DNA from: Pseudoxanthomonas sp. J31
GTDB lineage: Bacteria; Pseudomonadota; Gammaproteobacteria; Xanthomonadales; Xanthomonadaceae
Direction: 5' to 3'
Assembly (NCBI RefSeq): GCF_000510725.1
Contig: NZ_AZNZ01000007.1
Location: forward strand, 62,001 to 126,000
DNA length: 64,000 nt
The notes beneath the pieces were generated by a model that was not told where the DNA came from, ran no database searches, and was given only the letters and a program-made list of their open reading frames with translations. The position numbers and the translations under genes were made by a program. Position 1 is the stretch's first letter, and every line of letters begins with the position of its first letter. Shown one piece after another: positions 33,245 through 42,753 of the stretch.

Positions 33245-34741
33245 ATGTCCGTTCTCGCCCCCCTTGCCCCGCTGCGCGCCCATGCCGGCGCCCGCCTGAC
33301 CGCCGGCCTGGATGACGCCACCCTGGAACGCCTGGCCGCCGGGCATCCGGACCTGGTCGCGGCGATCGAGGCCGCCGGCGCCGCCTACGCCCGCCAGCGC
33401 CAGGACCTGGCCGACCTGCTGGACCTGGACGAGGAAGCGCAGATCGCCGCCCTGCAGGAAGGCTTCGTCAACTTCTACGCCGATGACTGCGTGACTCCGT
33501 ACATCGCCCTGGCCGCGCGCGGCCCGTGGGTGGTGACCCTCAAGGGCGCGGTGCTGTACGACGCCGGTGGCTACGGCATGCTCGGCTTCGGCCACGCGCC
33601 GCCGGAGGTGCTGGAGGCGATGGGCCGGCCGCAGGTCATGGCCAACATCATGACCCCGAGCCCTTCGCAGCGCCGCTTCGTCCAGGCGCTGCGCGCCGAG
33701 ATCGGGCACAGCCGCGGCGGCTGCCCGTTCGAGCGCTTCATGTGCCTCAACTCCGGCTCCGAGGCCGTGGGCCTGGCCTGCCGCATCGTCGACATCAACG
33801 CCAAGCTGCAGACCGATCCGGGCGCGCGCCACGCCGGCGCCACCATCAAGCGCCTGGTGGTCAAGGGCAGCTTCCACGGCCGCACCGACCGCCCGGCGCT
33901 GTATTCGGACTCCACCCGCCGCACCTACCGCCAGCACCTGGCCAGCTACCGCAACGAGGATTCGGTGCTGGTGGTGCCGCCATACGACATCGCCGCCCTG
34001 CGCAAGGCCTTTGCCGACGCCCAGGCCAACGGCTGGTTCATCGAGGCGGTGTTCCTGGAGCCGGTGATGGGCGAAGGCGACCCGGGCCGCGCGGTGCCGG
34101 TGGAGTTCTACAACGCCGCGCGCGAACTGACCCGCGCCCACGGCAGCCTGCTGCTGGTGGACTCGATCCAGGCCGGCCTGCGCGTGCACGGCGTGCTGTC
34201 CATCGTCGACTACCCCGGCTTCGAGGGCATCGACCCGCCGGACATGGAGACCTACTCCAAGGCGCTCAACGCCGCCCAGTTCCCGCTGTCGGTGCTGGCG
34301 GTGACCGCGCACGCGGCGTCGCTGTACCGCAAGGGCGTGTACGGCAACACCATGACCACCAACCCACGTGCGCTGGACGTGGCCTGCGCCACCCTGGGCC
34401 TGCTCACCCCGCAGGTGCGCCGGAACATCCGCGAGCGCGGCGCCCAGGCCGTGCAGAAGCTGGAGGCGCTGAAGGCCGAGCTGGGCGGGCTGATCACCAA
34501 GGTCCAGGGCACCGGCCTGCTGTTCTCCTGCGAGCTGTCGCCAGAGTTCAAGTGCTATGGCGCCGGTTCCACCGAGGAATGGCTGCGCATGCACGGGGTC
34601 AACGTGATCCACGGCGGCGAGAACTCGCTGCGCTTCACCCCGCACTTCGCCATGGACGAGGAAGAGCTGGACCTGCTGGTATCGATGGTCGGCCGGGCCC
34701 TGCGCGAAGGCCCGCGCCGCGAGCAGGCCTCGGCGGCCTGA
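33245..34741 (+). CDS. class III (PLP) aminotransferase
   Basis: This 498-residue fold-type I PLP enzyme has MCLNSGSEAVGLACRIVD (cofactor phosphate region), VVKGSFHGRTDRPAL, EPVMGEGDPGRAVP, LLLVDSIQAGLRVHG in place of the usual DEVQTG, and the likely Schiff-base lysine in MDMETYSKALNAAQFP-type DMETYSKALNA. The altered Asp motif and the ~75-residue N-terminal helical part mark a distinct subgroup, often named 'aspartate aminotransferase family'. The amino donor is unknown; an amino acid sensed by the neighbouring Lrp-like regulator is a good guess. Confidence 0.85.
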   Translation: MSVLAPLAPLRAHAGARLTAGLDDATLERLAAGHPDLVAAIEAAGAAYARQRQDLADLLDLDEEAQIAALQEGFVNFYADDCVTPYIALAARGPWVVTLKGAVLYDAGGYGMLGFGHAPPEVLEAMGRPQVMANIMTPSPSQRRFVQALRAEIGHSRGGCPFERFMCLNSGSEAVGLACRIVDINAKLQTDPGARHAGATIKRLVVKGSFHGRTDRPALYSDSTRRTYRQHLASYRNEDSVLVVPPYDIAALRKAFADAQANGWFIEAVFLEPVMGEGDPGRAVPVEFYNAARELTRAHGSLLLVDSIQAGLRVHGVLSIVDYPGFEGIDPPDMETYSKALNAAQFPLSVLAVTAHAASLYRKGVYGNTMTTNPRALDVACATLGLLTPQVRRNIRERGAQAVQKLEALKAELGGLITKVQGTGLLFSCELSPEFKCYGAGSTEEWLRMHGVNVIHGGENSLRFTPHFAMDEEELDLLVSMVGRALREGPRREQASAA

Positions 34742-34750
34742 GCCACGCTT

Positions 34751-34773
34751 CCCGGCCGGCGACGCCGGCCGGG
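34751..34773. terminator. hairpin between convergent aminotransferase and pyrophosphatase genes
   Basis: A perfect 10-bp stem CCCGGCCGGC / GCCGGCCGGG with loop GAC. No T-run, so it may work with Rho or simply block read-through. Confidence 0.5.
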
Positions 34774-34789
34774 TCGACGGGCTACCCGG

Positions 34790-35413
34790 CTACTTCGCCA
34801 GGTAGCGCGCCAGCGCTGCGGCGACGGTGGCACGGGCCTCGCCGGCATCGCCCCATCCGGCAAGCTCCACCGTGTCGGCGCCTGCGGGCAGCTGCTTGTA
34901 GACGCGGAAGAAGGCCTCGATCCGCTCTCGCTCCATCGGTGCGAGGTCGCCCAGGTCGCGGATCGGCGCGAAAGCGGGATCCACCGCGTCCACCGGCACG
35001 CCGACGATCTTGGCGTCCTCCTCGCCGCGATCACGCATGCGCAGCACCGCCACCGGGCGGAACCGCACCAGCGTGCCCGGATGCAACGGCTGGCGGGTCA
35101 GCACCAATGCGTCCAGCGGATCGCCGTCGCCGGCCAGGCTGCGCGGGATCGAGCCGTAGTTGGCCGGATAGGCCACCGGCATCGACAGGAAGCGGTCGAC
35201 CTCGACCAGGCCCTCGTCGTTGATCTCGTACTTGGTCGCGCTGCCGGCGGGGATCTCCACCGCCAGCAGCACTTCCTCCGGCGCTTTTGCCGGCTGGTCC
35301 ACGTGCAGCGGATGGCGGACCGCTGGCCCGCCTGCCACGGCCACCGGCGCCAGGCACGCGGCCAGAAGCAGCGCCAGCAGACCCGCCGATGCATGCCGGC
35401 CCGCCGGACTCAT
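34790..35413 (-). CDS. ppa: exported family I inorganic pyrophosphatase
   Basis: This 207-residue protein has a hydrophobic export signal (GLLALLLAACLAPVAVAGG; LAAC could be a lipobox) followed by a complete family I pyrophosphatase. It shows IPAGSATKYEINDEGLVEVDRF, YPANYGSIPRSLAGDGDPLDALVL (in pieces) with the Asp cluster, and AKIVGVPVDAVDP. The usual enzyme is cytosolic; an exported version would release phosphate outside the inner membrane. ATG 35413 overlaps the stop of the phytase-like gene by ATGA, so they are co-translated. Confidence 0.87.
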   Translation of the reverse strand: MSPAGRHASAGLLALLLAACLAPVAVAGGPAVRHPLHVDQPAKAPEEVLLAVEIPAGSATKYEINDEGLVEVDRFLSMPVAYPANYGSIPRSLAGDGDPLDALVLTRQPLHPGTLVRFRPVAVLRMRDRGEEDAKIVGVPVDAVDPAFAPIRDLGDLAPMERERIEAFFRVYKQLPAGADTVELAGWGDAGEARATVAAALARYLAK

Positions 35414-36546
35414 CGCGGGCACTCCGGCAGCGAGAGCGCCGCGGCGATATCGCGCCAGTCGAACGCGGCCACGGCCTGGTCCAGGTGCGAGGCGTACAGC
35501 ACGCCCTGCGGGAAGCGCGCATCGCCGCGCTCGTCCAGCCAGATGCCATCGGTCAGGCCGGTGACCTCGCCCGCGAATGAGCCCGCGTGCGCCAGGCTGC
35601 GGCGGTCAAACAGGTGGAACACGGTGCGGTCGGCGAACTGGTCGCTGCCCACCCACCAGCCGCTGCCATCCGCACAGCGCAGCAGGGCGATACCCTCGGC
35701 CTGGGCCCGGTACTGGCTGGCGCCTACGTCGCGGCCGCGGTAGCGACCCTGCAGGTCGTACTCGCGCAGGCGGGTTCCGGTTGGCACGTCCTCTTCGGCC
35801 ACCAGCAGGCGGTCGTGGGCCTCGTCGCCGAACAGCGACTCCGGCACCCGGATCGCGCCGGCGGCGCTGGTGTCGCCGAAGGTACCGGCGGCGCGCGCGC
35901 TCCAGCCGTTCGCAGCCTGGACCACCTCGTAGCGGCGGAAGCGCCGGTCCAGCTGGTCCAGCGGCGGCACGATGTCGTCGCCCTGCGCGTCCTCGCCGGC
36001 CATGTAGGCGTCGCTGACCAGTACCTCGTAGCCCTGGCCGCGGTGGCGCACCCATAGGCCGTAGGGCTGCTGCAGCCCGTCCTGGCCGAAGCTCAGCAGG
36101 GGAACGAAGTCCGGCAGGGAGAACATCTGCACCCGCCGGTTGTCGCGCTCGACCACGAACAGGTAGCGGTCGTCGATCGTGGCCACGCCGTTGGGCCTGC
36201 CCAGCTGGCCCGGGCCCGTGCCCGGACCACCGACGGTACGCAGGCGCCGGCCGTTGTCGCCGTCGTAGACCACCAGCCGGTCGGTGGCCTTGGCGCTGGC
36301 GACCAGCATCCGCTTGCCGTCCTGGATCCAGCTGGCCGGCGAATCGATGTTGTCCTCCGGCGTGGGCGGGGTCAGGAAGGCTTCCTTCACCACCACATGC
36401 GGTACCTGGTGGTCGCGCAGCAGGACGTCGTCGGCATCGTACTGGTCGGGTTCGCGGTCCGGCACGGCGGCGGTCGGCGTAGTCGAGCAGGCGGCCAGCG
36501 GCAGCATGGCAGCCAGCCAAAGGCAGGAAGACAGGCGCAACTTCAT
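35410..36546 (-). CDS. phytase-like beta-propeller lipoprotein
   Basis: This 378-residue protein has a lipoprotein signal ending LPLAACST. The mature part looks like a beta-propeller of the 3-phytase type: NIDSPASWIQDGKRMLVASAKATDRLVVYDGDNGRR (in pieces), GRPNGVATIDDRYLFVVERDNRRVQ, AEGIALLRCADGSGWWVGSDQ and a final VTGLTDGIWLDERG. Bacterial phytases hydrolyse phytate in the periplasm or outside. Acidic calcium ligands are plausible but were not mapped. It is operonic with an exported pyrophosphatase and divergent from a TonB-dependent receptor. An NHL-type propeller is the alternative. Confidence 0.65.
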   Translation of the reverse strand: MKLRLSSCLWLAAMLPLAACSTTPTAAVPDREPDQYDADDVLLRDHQVPHVVVKEAFLTPPTPEDNIDSPASWIQDGKRMLVASAKATDRLVVYDGDNGRRLRTVGGPGTGPGQLGRPNGVATIDDRYLFVVERDNRRVQMFSLPDFVPLLSFGQDGLQQPYGLWVRHRGQGYEVLVSDAYMAGEDAQGDDIVPPLDQLDRRFRRYEVVQAANGWSARAAGTFGDTSAAGAIRVPESLFGDEAHDRLLVAEEDVPTGTRLREYDLQGRYRGRDVGASQYRAQAEGIALLRCADGSGWWVGSDQFADRTVFHLFDRRSLAHAGSFAGEVTGLTDGIWLDERGDARFPQGVLYASHLDQAVAAFDWRDIAAALSLPECPR

Positions 36547-36592
36547 GGTTTCCCCAGCATGGTTCCAAGGCAGGTGCCGCATCGTATGAAAC

Positions 36593-36605
36593 GATTGTGA
36601 CAATC
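36593..36605. promoter_or_regulatory. palindrome GATTGTGACAATC in the phytase/receptor divergent region
   Basis: Five-base arms GATTG/CAATC around TGA, about 47 bases upstream of the phytase-like ATG and 105 bases before the receptor ATG. Size is like a small activator or repressor half-site pair. A CTGTCAT element resembling a Pho-box half (36624-36630) and GTGTCAC (36642-36648) lie beside it, but their 18-base spacing does not fit the normal 11-base Pho-box period. Confidence 0.35.
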
Positions 36606-36671
36606 CTGAGAACCGACACGCCGCTGTCATCGCCCGCCCACGTGTCACACCGGCGCCATATCCGGCGGTGA

Positions 36672-36702
36672 AAGTTCCGTTCATTTACAACCCACGGAAC
36701 TT
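36672..36702 (+). promoter_or_regulatory. stem-loop directly before the TonB receptor start
   Basis: AAGTTCCGT (36672-36680) and ACGGAACTT (36694-36702) are perfect inverted repeats with a 13-base loop. The second arm ends 7 bases before ATG 36710 and contains the only purine-rich candidate ribosome site (GGAA). In RNA it could hide the ribosome site; as DNA it could be an operator. Confidence 0.55.
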
Positions 36703-36709
36703 CCTTTCG

Positions 36710-39109
36710 ATGAAACGCAACACGCTCGCCATCTGCCTTTCGCGCGCCCTCGCCTGCGCGGTCCTGCTGCCCCCGTGCGCCGCGCTCGCCGCCCCGGCAC
36801 CGGCACCGGGGCCGGACGCCGCCGCCGCGGGCGAGCCCAAGCAGCTGGACGCGGTCGTGGTCCAGGGCGAGATCGCCTACCGCAACCGCGCCGCCGACAT
36901 CGAGCCGACCCTGGTCTACGACCTGGAATACTTCCAGCGCTTCGAGCCCAACACCGTCGGCGACATGCTCAAGCGGGTGCCCGGCGTGGGCTTCGTCGGC
37001 AGCGACATCATGGAGTACGACGGCGCCCAGCTGCGCGGCCTGGGCGGCGGCTACACCCAGGTGCTGATCAACGGCAAGAAGGTGCCCGGCGCCGGCGACG
37101 ACCGCTCGTTCTACGTCGACCGCATCCCGGCGGAGATGGTCGACCACATCGAGATCAAGCGCAGCGCCAGCGCCAACCGCAGCGGCGACGCGATGGCCGG
37201 CGCGATCAACATCGTCCTGCGCGACGCCTACGTGTTCGACGGCAGCTACGTGCGGATCGGCGCCAACCGCTGGGACGACGGCGAGGTGAACCCGACCTTC
37301 GGCGCGGTGACCTCGTTCGAGGCGCTCGGCGGGCGGCTGCTGGCCGGGGTCAACGTCCAGGACCGCTACCGCTCCAAGTTCAAGCGCTCCTACCGCTTCA
37401 CCGACGACACGATGGAGGAGAAGGTCAGCTGGGAGGACCAGACCGAGGTCAAGGACGGCCGCGACTACTCGGCCAACCTGAGCTACACCGCCGAGGTCGG
37501 CGAGACCGGCCGCTTCGGCGTCGACGCCTTCTACGTCAAGACCGACCGCGACGTGACCGAGGTGTCGTTCGAGGAGGAAGTGGACGACGACGAGGTCGAG
37601 AACAAGCGGGTGCCGGGCCTGAATCCCTACGACCAGAAGAACTACGGCATCGGCCTGGACTACCGCTTCGACATGGCTGGCGGCACCACCCGGCTGAGCC
37701 TGGACCACGCCCGTTTCGAGGATTACGAAGGCACCACCGAGGGCGAGCACGTCTACGTCGGCGATGCGGCCGGCTGGGACGAGACCTGGAGCATCGACGG
37801 CGCCGAGTGGGACGAGACCGTCTACGAGGCCGAGGCCATCGACGCCAAGGACAGCGAGACCGGCTTCACCCTGGCGCATACCCGTCCGCTCGGCCGGGCC
37901 GAGCTGCAGTTCGGCATCGACGTGCGCAACAAGAAGCGCGAAAGCCTGGTCACCAGCTACGAATGGGAGGCCGACGAGGAAGGCCAGGCCGCGCCGGCCT
38001 TCCCGGCCGACTACGCCCTGGACGGCAGCGTGGCCTCGGTGATCGAGGAGAAGCGCGTGGACCCGTACGTCATGCTCAGCGGCCGCGGCGAGGTCTTCGC
38101 CTGGGAAGCCGGCCTGCGCTACGAGACCACCCGGGGCCAGGTCGAGTACATCGAGGACGAGGAAAGCGAGGGCCGCATCGACAAGGACTACGACCAGTTG
38201 CTGCCCTCGGTGAACCTGCGCTGGGACGTGACCGATGCCGACCGCATCAGCCTGTCGCTGGCCAAGACGGTCAAGCGCCCGAACTTCAACGAGCTGATCC
38301 CGGCCCTGCTGGACGGCGAGTTCGGCGACAACGACTACATCGGCAACCCGGAACTGGAGCCGGAGACCGCCAATGGCATCGACCTGGGCTTCGAGCACCG
38401 CCTGGGCCGGCGCGGCGTGGTGGGCCTGAACTTCTTCTACCGCGACGTCAAGGACCTGATCGAGCTGGTCAACACCGGCGCGCCCAGCGAGGCGGCGGTC
38501 GAGGACTACGAGGACGACATCGCCGACATGGTCGACGACGGCGACTACGCCAGCGAGGCCGAAGCCATCGCCGCCAACCCGTTCGAGGCCGAGAGCTGGT
38601 TGTTCACCTCGGCCAATGTCGGCGACGGCAAGGTCTACGGCTTCGAGTTCGACCTCTCCACCCCGCTGTCCGCGTTCGGCATGGACGACACCGGCGTGTT
38701 CCTGAACTACTCATGGGTCGACTCCCGGGTCGATGACTTCATGGGCCGGCGGCGCTTCAACGACCAGGCCAAGAGCACCTTCAACATCGGCTTCATCCAG
38801 GACCTGCCGGCCCTGGCCGCCAGCTTCGGCCTGACCTACCGCAAGCAGGGCGACGCCTACGCCCGGTTCCTCGGCGAGGAAGCCATCATCCGGTACGGCG
38901 GGGAACTGGACGCCTTCGTCGAGAAGCGCTTCGGCCGGAACTTCTCGGTGCGGCTGTCGGCCAACAACCTGCTCGACGCGAGCAAGGACGAGTTCTTCGA
39001 CAAGTTCAACACCCTCGAGGACCAGCTCGACCGCGACTACGACGAGTACGAGCTCGAGACCGAGGAAGCCGGGCCCAGCTACCAGCTGGTGATGCGCATG
39101 GCGTTCTGA
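36710..39109 (+). CDS. TonB-dependent outer-membrane receptor
   Basis: This 799-residue receptor has a signal peptide ([16 protein letters not shown]), a plug domain ([68 protein letters not shown] in pieces) and a 22-strand barrel ending MRMAF. Loop regions are very acidic ([29 protein letters not shown]), which suggests a cationic ligand or metal complex. It imports an unknown ligand using TonB. It is divergent from the phytase-like gene, so phosphorylated inositol or a metal-phytate complex is a reasonable guess. ATG 36710 is preferred to GTG 36668. Confidence 0.93.
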   Translation: MKRNTLAICLSRALACAVLLPPCAALAAPAPAPGPDAAAAGEPKQLDAVVVQGEIAYRNRAADIEPTLVYDLEYFQRFEPNTVGDMLKRVPGVGFVGSDIMEYDGAQLRGLGGGYTQVLINGKKVPGAGDDRSFYVDRIPAEMVDHIEIKRSASANRSGDAMAGAINIVLRDAYVFDGSYVRIGANRWDDGEVNPTFGAVTSFEALGGRLLAGVNVQDRYRSKFKRSYRFTDDTMEEKVSWEDQTEVKDGRDYSANLSYTAEVGETGRFGVDAFYVKTDRDVTEVSFEEEVDDDEVENKRVPGLNPYDQKNYGIGLDYRFDMAGGTTRLSLDHARFEDYEGTTEGEHVYVGDAAGWDETWSIDGAEWDETVYEAEAIDAKDSETGFTLAHTRPLGRAELQFGIDVRNKKRESLVTSYEWEADEEGQAAPAFPADYALDGSVASVIEEKRVDPYVMLSGRGEVFAWEAGLRYETTRGQVEYIEDEESEGRIDKDYDQLLPSVNLRWDVTDADRISLSLAKTVKRPNFNELIPALLDGEFGDNDYIGNPELEPETANGIDLGFEHRLGRRGVVGLNFFYRDVKDLIELVNTGAPSEAAVEDYEDDIADMVDDGDYASEAEAIAANPFEAESWLFTSANVGDGKVYGFEFDLSTPLSAFGMDDTGVFLNYSWVDSRVDDFMGRRRFNDQAKSTFNIGFIQDLPALAASFGLTYRKQGDAYARFLGEEAIIRYGGELDAFVEKRFGRNFSVRLSANNLLDASKDEFFDKFNTLEDQLDRDYDEYELETEEAGPSYQLVMRMAF

Positions 39110-39125
39110 GCCGCGCACCGGGTGG

Positions 39126-39144
39126 AGCCGGCGCAGCGCCGGCT
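39126..39144 (+). terminator. hairpin after the TonB receptor gene
   Basis: AGCCGGC / GCCGGCT stem with a short GCAGC loop, then TTCGCCTTTCC on the plus strand, 17 bases after the stop. Confidence 0.65.
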
Positions 39145-39207
39145 TCGCCTTTCCGCATCGACGCGTTTGCTGCAGACTTTCCAGGCCCCCATACCTGCAG
39201 GCCCGCC

Positions 39208-39840
39208 ATGAAAGCCGTCGAAGTCCACCATCCGCTGGTCCAGCACAAGATCGGACTGCTGCGCTCGGCCGAACTGAGTACCAAGGGCTTCCGCGAACTG
39301 GTCACCGAGCTGGCAACCCTGCTGGCATACGAGGCCACGGCGGACCTGGCCACCGAGGAGGCGACGCTCCAGGGCTGGGCCGGCCCGGTGCAGGTGCGAC
39401 GCATCGCCGGCGCCAAGATCAGCCTGGTGCCGATCCTGCGGGCCGGGCTGGGCATGCTGCCTGGGGTTCTCGCCCTGATTCCTGCCGCGCGCGTGAGCGT
39501 GGTCGGGCTGCAGCGCGACGAGGAAACCCTGCAACCGGTCCCCTACTTCGAACGCCTGACCGGCCGGCTGGACGAGCGCGACGTGCTGATCCTGGACCCG
39601 ATGCTGGCCACCGGCGGTTCGCTCATCGCCACCATCGACATGCTCAAGCGCGCCGGCGCGCGCCGGATCAAGGGCATCTTCCTGGTGGCCGCGCCCGAGG
39701 GCCTGGCGGCGGTGGAAGCCGCGCACCCGGACGTGCAGATCTACACCGCCGCCATCGACGAGCGGCTCAACGACAAGGGCTACATCCTGCCCGGCCTGGG
39801 CGACGCCGGCGACCGCATCTTCGGCACCCGGGTCGACTGA
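39208..39840 (+). CDS. upp: uracil phosphoribosyltransferase
   Basis: This 210-residue salvage enzyme makes UMP from uracil and PRPP. It shows [14 protein letters not shown] at the start, [16 protein letters not shown], the PRPP-binding loop [21 protein letters not shown], and the uracil-binding end [16 protein letters not shown]. No uraA permease gene is adjacent. It stands alone between two terminator-like hairpins. Confidence 0.98.
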   Translation: MKAVEVHHPLVQHKIGLLRSAELSTKGFRELVTELATLLAYEATADLATEEATLQGWAGPVQVRRIAGAKISLVPILRAGLGMLPGVLALIPAARVSVVGLQRDEETLQPVPYFERLTGRLDERDVLILDPMLATGGSLIATIDMLKRAGARRIKGIFLVAAPEGLAAVEAAHPDVQIYTAAIDERLNDKGYILPGLGDAGDRIFGTRVD

Positions 39841-39908
39841 TCCGGCGTCCGGATCCGGCGGCTTCGCGCGCCACTCCCCGGCCCGTCGCGGGCCATGCAG
39901 CAAACCCG

Positions 39909-39934
39909 GGACGGCGGCCACCAGGCCGCCGTCC
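39909..39934. terminator. hairpin between convergent upp and GH9 genes
   Basis: A perfect 11-bp stem GGACGGCGGCC / GGCCGCCGTCC with loop ACCA. On the minus strand GGGTTTGC follows, so it probably ends the GH9 transcript. Confidence 0.7.
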
Positions 39935-39945
39935 GCGCATCCGCC

Positions 39946-41700
39946 CTACTCTTCCACCGGCGTCAGCGCCTGCACCGCCGCGGCCACGTAGACCAGCGGC
40001 GCGTTCCAGTTGATCGCCACCTCGTTGCTGGCATAGCTGCACTCGTGGTCGAGCCACGACAGCGCCGGCAGCTTCGACGGATACGACACCGGGCAGTCGC
40101 GGCGGTCCTGCTGCGCCGGGTTCGGGCCGCCGGACAGCCAGCCCGGCACCGGCTCGCGCACGCCGTCGGCCACCGACAGGCGGTCATGCACGTGCATCGG
40201 CGTGCGCAGGCCGAAACCGGTGACGAAGGACACGCCCAGCGGGTTGCGCCCCAGCACCCAGTCCAGGTGGGACTGGGCGGCGTCCAGCAATTCGCGCCCG
40301 CCGCCCAGGCGGTAGCCCTGCAGCATCAGCAGCGCCTGGTTGAGCACCACCGCATTGCTGCCCCAGACGAAATCCTCGCCGCGCATGGCCAGCTTCCACG
40401 GCGACTGCGCCTCCCGCTCCTGCAGCCCGCGCGCGACCTGCAGCAGGCCCTCGCGCACCTGTCCGCGGGCAGCGTCGTCCGGCAGCCGCGGCAGGTGCTG
40501 GGCCAGCGAGATCCAGCCCAGCGCGCGCACGTCGGCCCAGCCGGGCACGCCCGGCACGCCGGCGCGTTGGTGGAATGCCTCCCAGTAGCCGGGCTCGCCG
40601 GTCAGCAGGTACAGCTCGGCCGCGGCCCAGGCGAACTCGTCCTCCAGGTAGGCATCGCCATAGGCGCCGGTACCGACGTCCGCCGGCTGCCGGTACTCGA
40701 CCTGCGGATTGGCCAGGGCCCAGGCCCAGGCCTGCTGCGCGGCATCGGCCATGCGCCGCGCCAGGCCCGGGAACTGCGCTTCGTACGGCGCGTAGATGCG
40801 GCTGGCCATGGCCATCACCGCGGCGAAGTCCAGGGTCGCGGCGGTGCTCTTGGCCATCACGTAGCGCGGCGCGGTGTCCTGGTGCGGCATCACCATGGCG
40901 GAGAACTGCAGCGTGGTCAGCTTGTGGTACACGCCGCCGTCGGCCGGGTCCTGCATGGCCAGCATCCACTGCAGGTTCCACAGCGCTTCGTCGAGGATGT
41001 CCGGCACCGCATCGCCGCTTTCCGGGATGCCGGCGTCGCGGCCGCGGAAGAATTCCGGGTAGTGCTCCCACGCCGCCAGCAGGGTCCACAGGGTGATGCC
41101 GGAATTGACCACGTACTTGCCGTAGTCGCCGGCGTCGTACCAGCCGCGCGGGGCCGTGATGCGGCTGCCGGCCTTGCGCCCGGGCGAGGCCGCGGAGGCA
41201 TGCACCAGCACCTTGTCGTCCGGATGCCCGGCCTTGCGCGCCCAGCGCCCGGCATGCCCGCGCGCCAGCGGCGTGCTGGCGCGGTGGAAATAGAACCCCT
41301 TCAGCGCGCCCATGGCCACGCCGGCATAGGCCCCGGCGTCGACCACGATCGGGTCGGACGGCGCCATGCCATCGACCAGCAGGCGGTAGCGGCCAGGCGT
41401 GGCGAGCGCGCTGAGGTCGGCCAGGGCCACGTCGCGCGCGGCCGGTTCCCAGTGCCCGGCCGGCTGCAGCTGCCCCTGCAGCAGCGGTTCGTCCCGGCCT
41501 TCGGCCACCACCCGGAACCGCGCCGGCGCGGAGGTTTCCACCACCACCAGCTTGCGGGCCGCCGGCGGATAGCCGAGCTGGTTGGCGCGCACCGGCGCCT
41601 GCGCCGCGCCCGGACCGGCCGCGTCGCAGCCGATCCCCAACGCCAGCAGTGTCGTGGCCAGCAAGGCCTGCATCCACTGCCGCGAAGCCGTTACCTCCAT
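39946..41700 (-). CDS. glycoside hydrolase family 9 (endoglucanase/exo-glucosidase type)
   Basis: This 584-residue secreted enzyme has a hydrophobic signal, an N-terminal immunoglobulin-like CelD_N domain (RANQLGYPPAARKLVVVE, GRYRLLVDGMAPSDP), then an (alpha/alpha)6 catalytic domain. Catalytic aspartates are in GWYDAGDYGKYVVNSG, the histidine region in GFGLRTPMHVHDR, and the acid glutamate in ASNEVAINWNAPLVY. It cleaves beta-1,4-glucan or short glucosamine/gluco-oligosaccharides; the exact bond is unclear. It may be lipid-anchored (GIGC), though the motif is not canonical. ATG 41700. Confidence 0.93.
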   Translation of the reverse strand: MEVTASRQWMQALLATTLLALGIGCDAAGPGAAQAPVRANQLGYPPAARKLVVVETSAPARFRVVAEGRDEPLLQGQLQPAGHWEPAARDVALADLSALATPGRYRLLVDGMAPSDPIVVDAGAYAGVAMGALKGFYFHRASTPLARGHAGRWARKAGHPDDKVLVHASAASPGRKAGSRITAPRGWYDAGDYGKYVVNSGITLWTLLAAWEHYPEFFRGRDAGIPESGDAVPDILDEALWNLQWMLAMQDPADGGVYHKLTTLQFSAMVMPHQDTAPRYVMAKSTAATLDFAAVMAMASRIYAPYEAQFPGLARRMADAAQQAWAWALANPQVEYRQPADVGTGAYGDAYLEDEFAWAAAELYLLTGEPGYWEAFHQRAGVPGVPGWADVRALGWISLAQHLPRLPDDAARGQVREGLLQVARGLQEREAQSPWKLAMRGEDFVWGSNAVVLNQALLMLQGYRLGGGRELLDAAQSHLDWVLGRNPLGVSFVTGFGLRTPMHVHDRLSVADGVREPVPGWLSGGPNPAQQDRRDCPVSYPSKLPALSWLDHECSYASNEVAINWNAPLVYVAAAVQALTPVEE

Positions 41701-41794
41701 CGTTCCCCCTTTGCCTTGCGGCGTTTCTCCCGGGCGGAAAGGTAGCGGCGATGCGCGCGCGGCGGTAGACCGCCGGCGGATGCGGCGCGGCGGC

Positions 41795-42700
41795 TCAGGC
41801 TGCCAGGCTGTGCGCGCCCAGCGGCCGCGCGACCAGTTCGGCGACCTCGTGGATGGTGCGGTAGCGGCCCTTCTCGTCGCGCGCCACCTGGGCCAGGGCA
41901 CAGCCCGGGTCGTGGGTAAAGAACAGGTGCACGTTGCGCGCCAGCTTGTCCTCGAGGAAGGCGCGCTTCTCGTCGATCAGCAGCTCGGCGTTGCGGTCGT
42001 AGCCCATGGTGATGGGCAGGTGCACCCAGGAACGCCCGGGGATCAGGTCGGCGCAGAACACCACGCCGCCGTGCGGCTGGCCGTCGACCAGTTCCGGGCC
42101 GAGGATCTCGGCCAGCATCAGGCCCGGGGTGTGGCCGTCGCTGAAGCTGAAGCGCACCGCCTGGCCCAGCGCCTGCGAGTGCGGCCCGTCGACGATCTCC
42201 AGGCGGCCGCTGGCCTCCAGCAGCGCCGGCAGTTCGGGGATGAAGCTGGCGCGGTCGCGCGGGTGCGGGTTGCGCGCGCGCTCCCAGTGCGCGGCGCCGA
42301 CCAGGTAGGTGGCGTTGGGGAACAGCAGTTCCGGCGCCCTGCCCTCGGTCCACGGCGCCAGCAGGCCGCCGGCGTGGTCGAAGTGCAGGTGGCTGAGCAC
42401 CACCGCGTCCACGTCCTCGTGCTCGAAACCGGCCGCGCGCAGCGATTCCACCAGCACGTGGCGGTCTTCCTGCACGCCGTAACGCTCGCGCAGCTTCGGC
42501 TCGAAGAACGCGCCGATGCCGGTCTCGAACAGCACCGTCTTGCCGTTCAGCGGGCTGGCCAGCAGCGCGCGGCAGGCCAGGTCGATGCGATTGTGCTCGT
42601 CGGGGCGGGCCCACTTCTCCCACATCGCCTTCGGCGCGTTGCCGAACATGGAGCCGCCGTCGAGTTTTTGCGAATTGCCGCGGATGGACCAGAGTTTCAT
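41795..42700 (-). CDS. MBL-fold metallo-hydrolase
   Basis: This 301-residue beta-lactamase-like protein has the metal motif [16 protein letters not shown] (HxHxDH, near residue 107), a second-site His in [14 protein letters not shown], an Asp in [16 protein letters not shown], and a terminal FTHDPGC histidine. Such enzymes hydrolyse thioesters, lactones or similar substrates. The genomic context (gamma-glutamyltransferase upstream) does not point to a substrate. Confidence 0.9.
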   Translation of the reverse strand: MKLWSIRGNSQKLDGGSMFGNAPKAMWEKWARPDEHNRIDLACRALLASPLNGKTVLFETGIGAFFEPKLRERYGVQEDRHVLVESLRAAGFEHEDVDAVVLSHLHFDHAGGLLAPWTEGRAPELLFPNATYLVGAAHWERARNPHPRDRASFIPELPALLEASGRLEIVDGPHSQALGQAVRFSFSDGHTPGLMLAEILGPELVDGQPHGGVVFCADLIPGRSWVHLPITMGYDRNAELLIDEKRAFLEDKLARNVHLFFTHDPGCALAQVARDEKGRYRTIHEVAELVARPLGAHSLAA

Positions 42701-42753
42701 GAACGAATGCTAGCGCTGCATCCGTTAAGAATCCGGAACTCGGCCGCGCCCGC

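Noticed and set aside
36624-36648. Pho box before the phytase-like gene
   Set aside because: CTGTCAT and GTGTCAC resemble half-sites, but the 18-base spacing does not fit the 11-base repeat; kept only as part of a wider finding.
41640-41700. Lipoprotein signal in the GH9 enzyme
   Set aside because: The sequence G-I-G-C lacks a normal lipobox; ordinary Sec export is equally likely.
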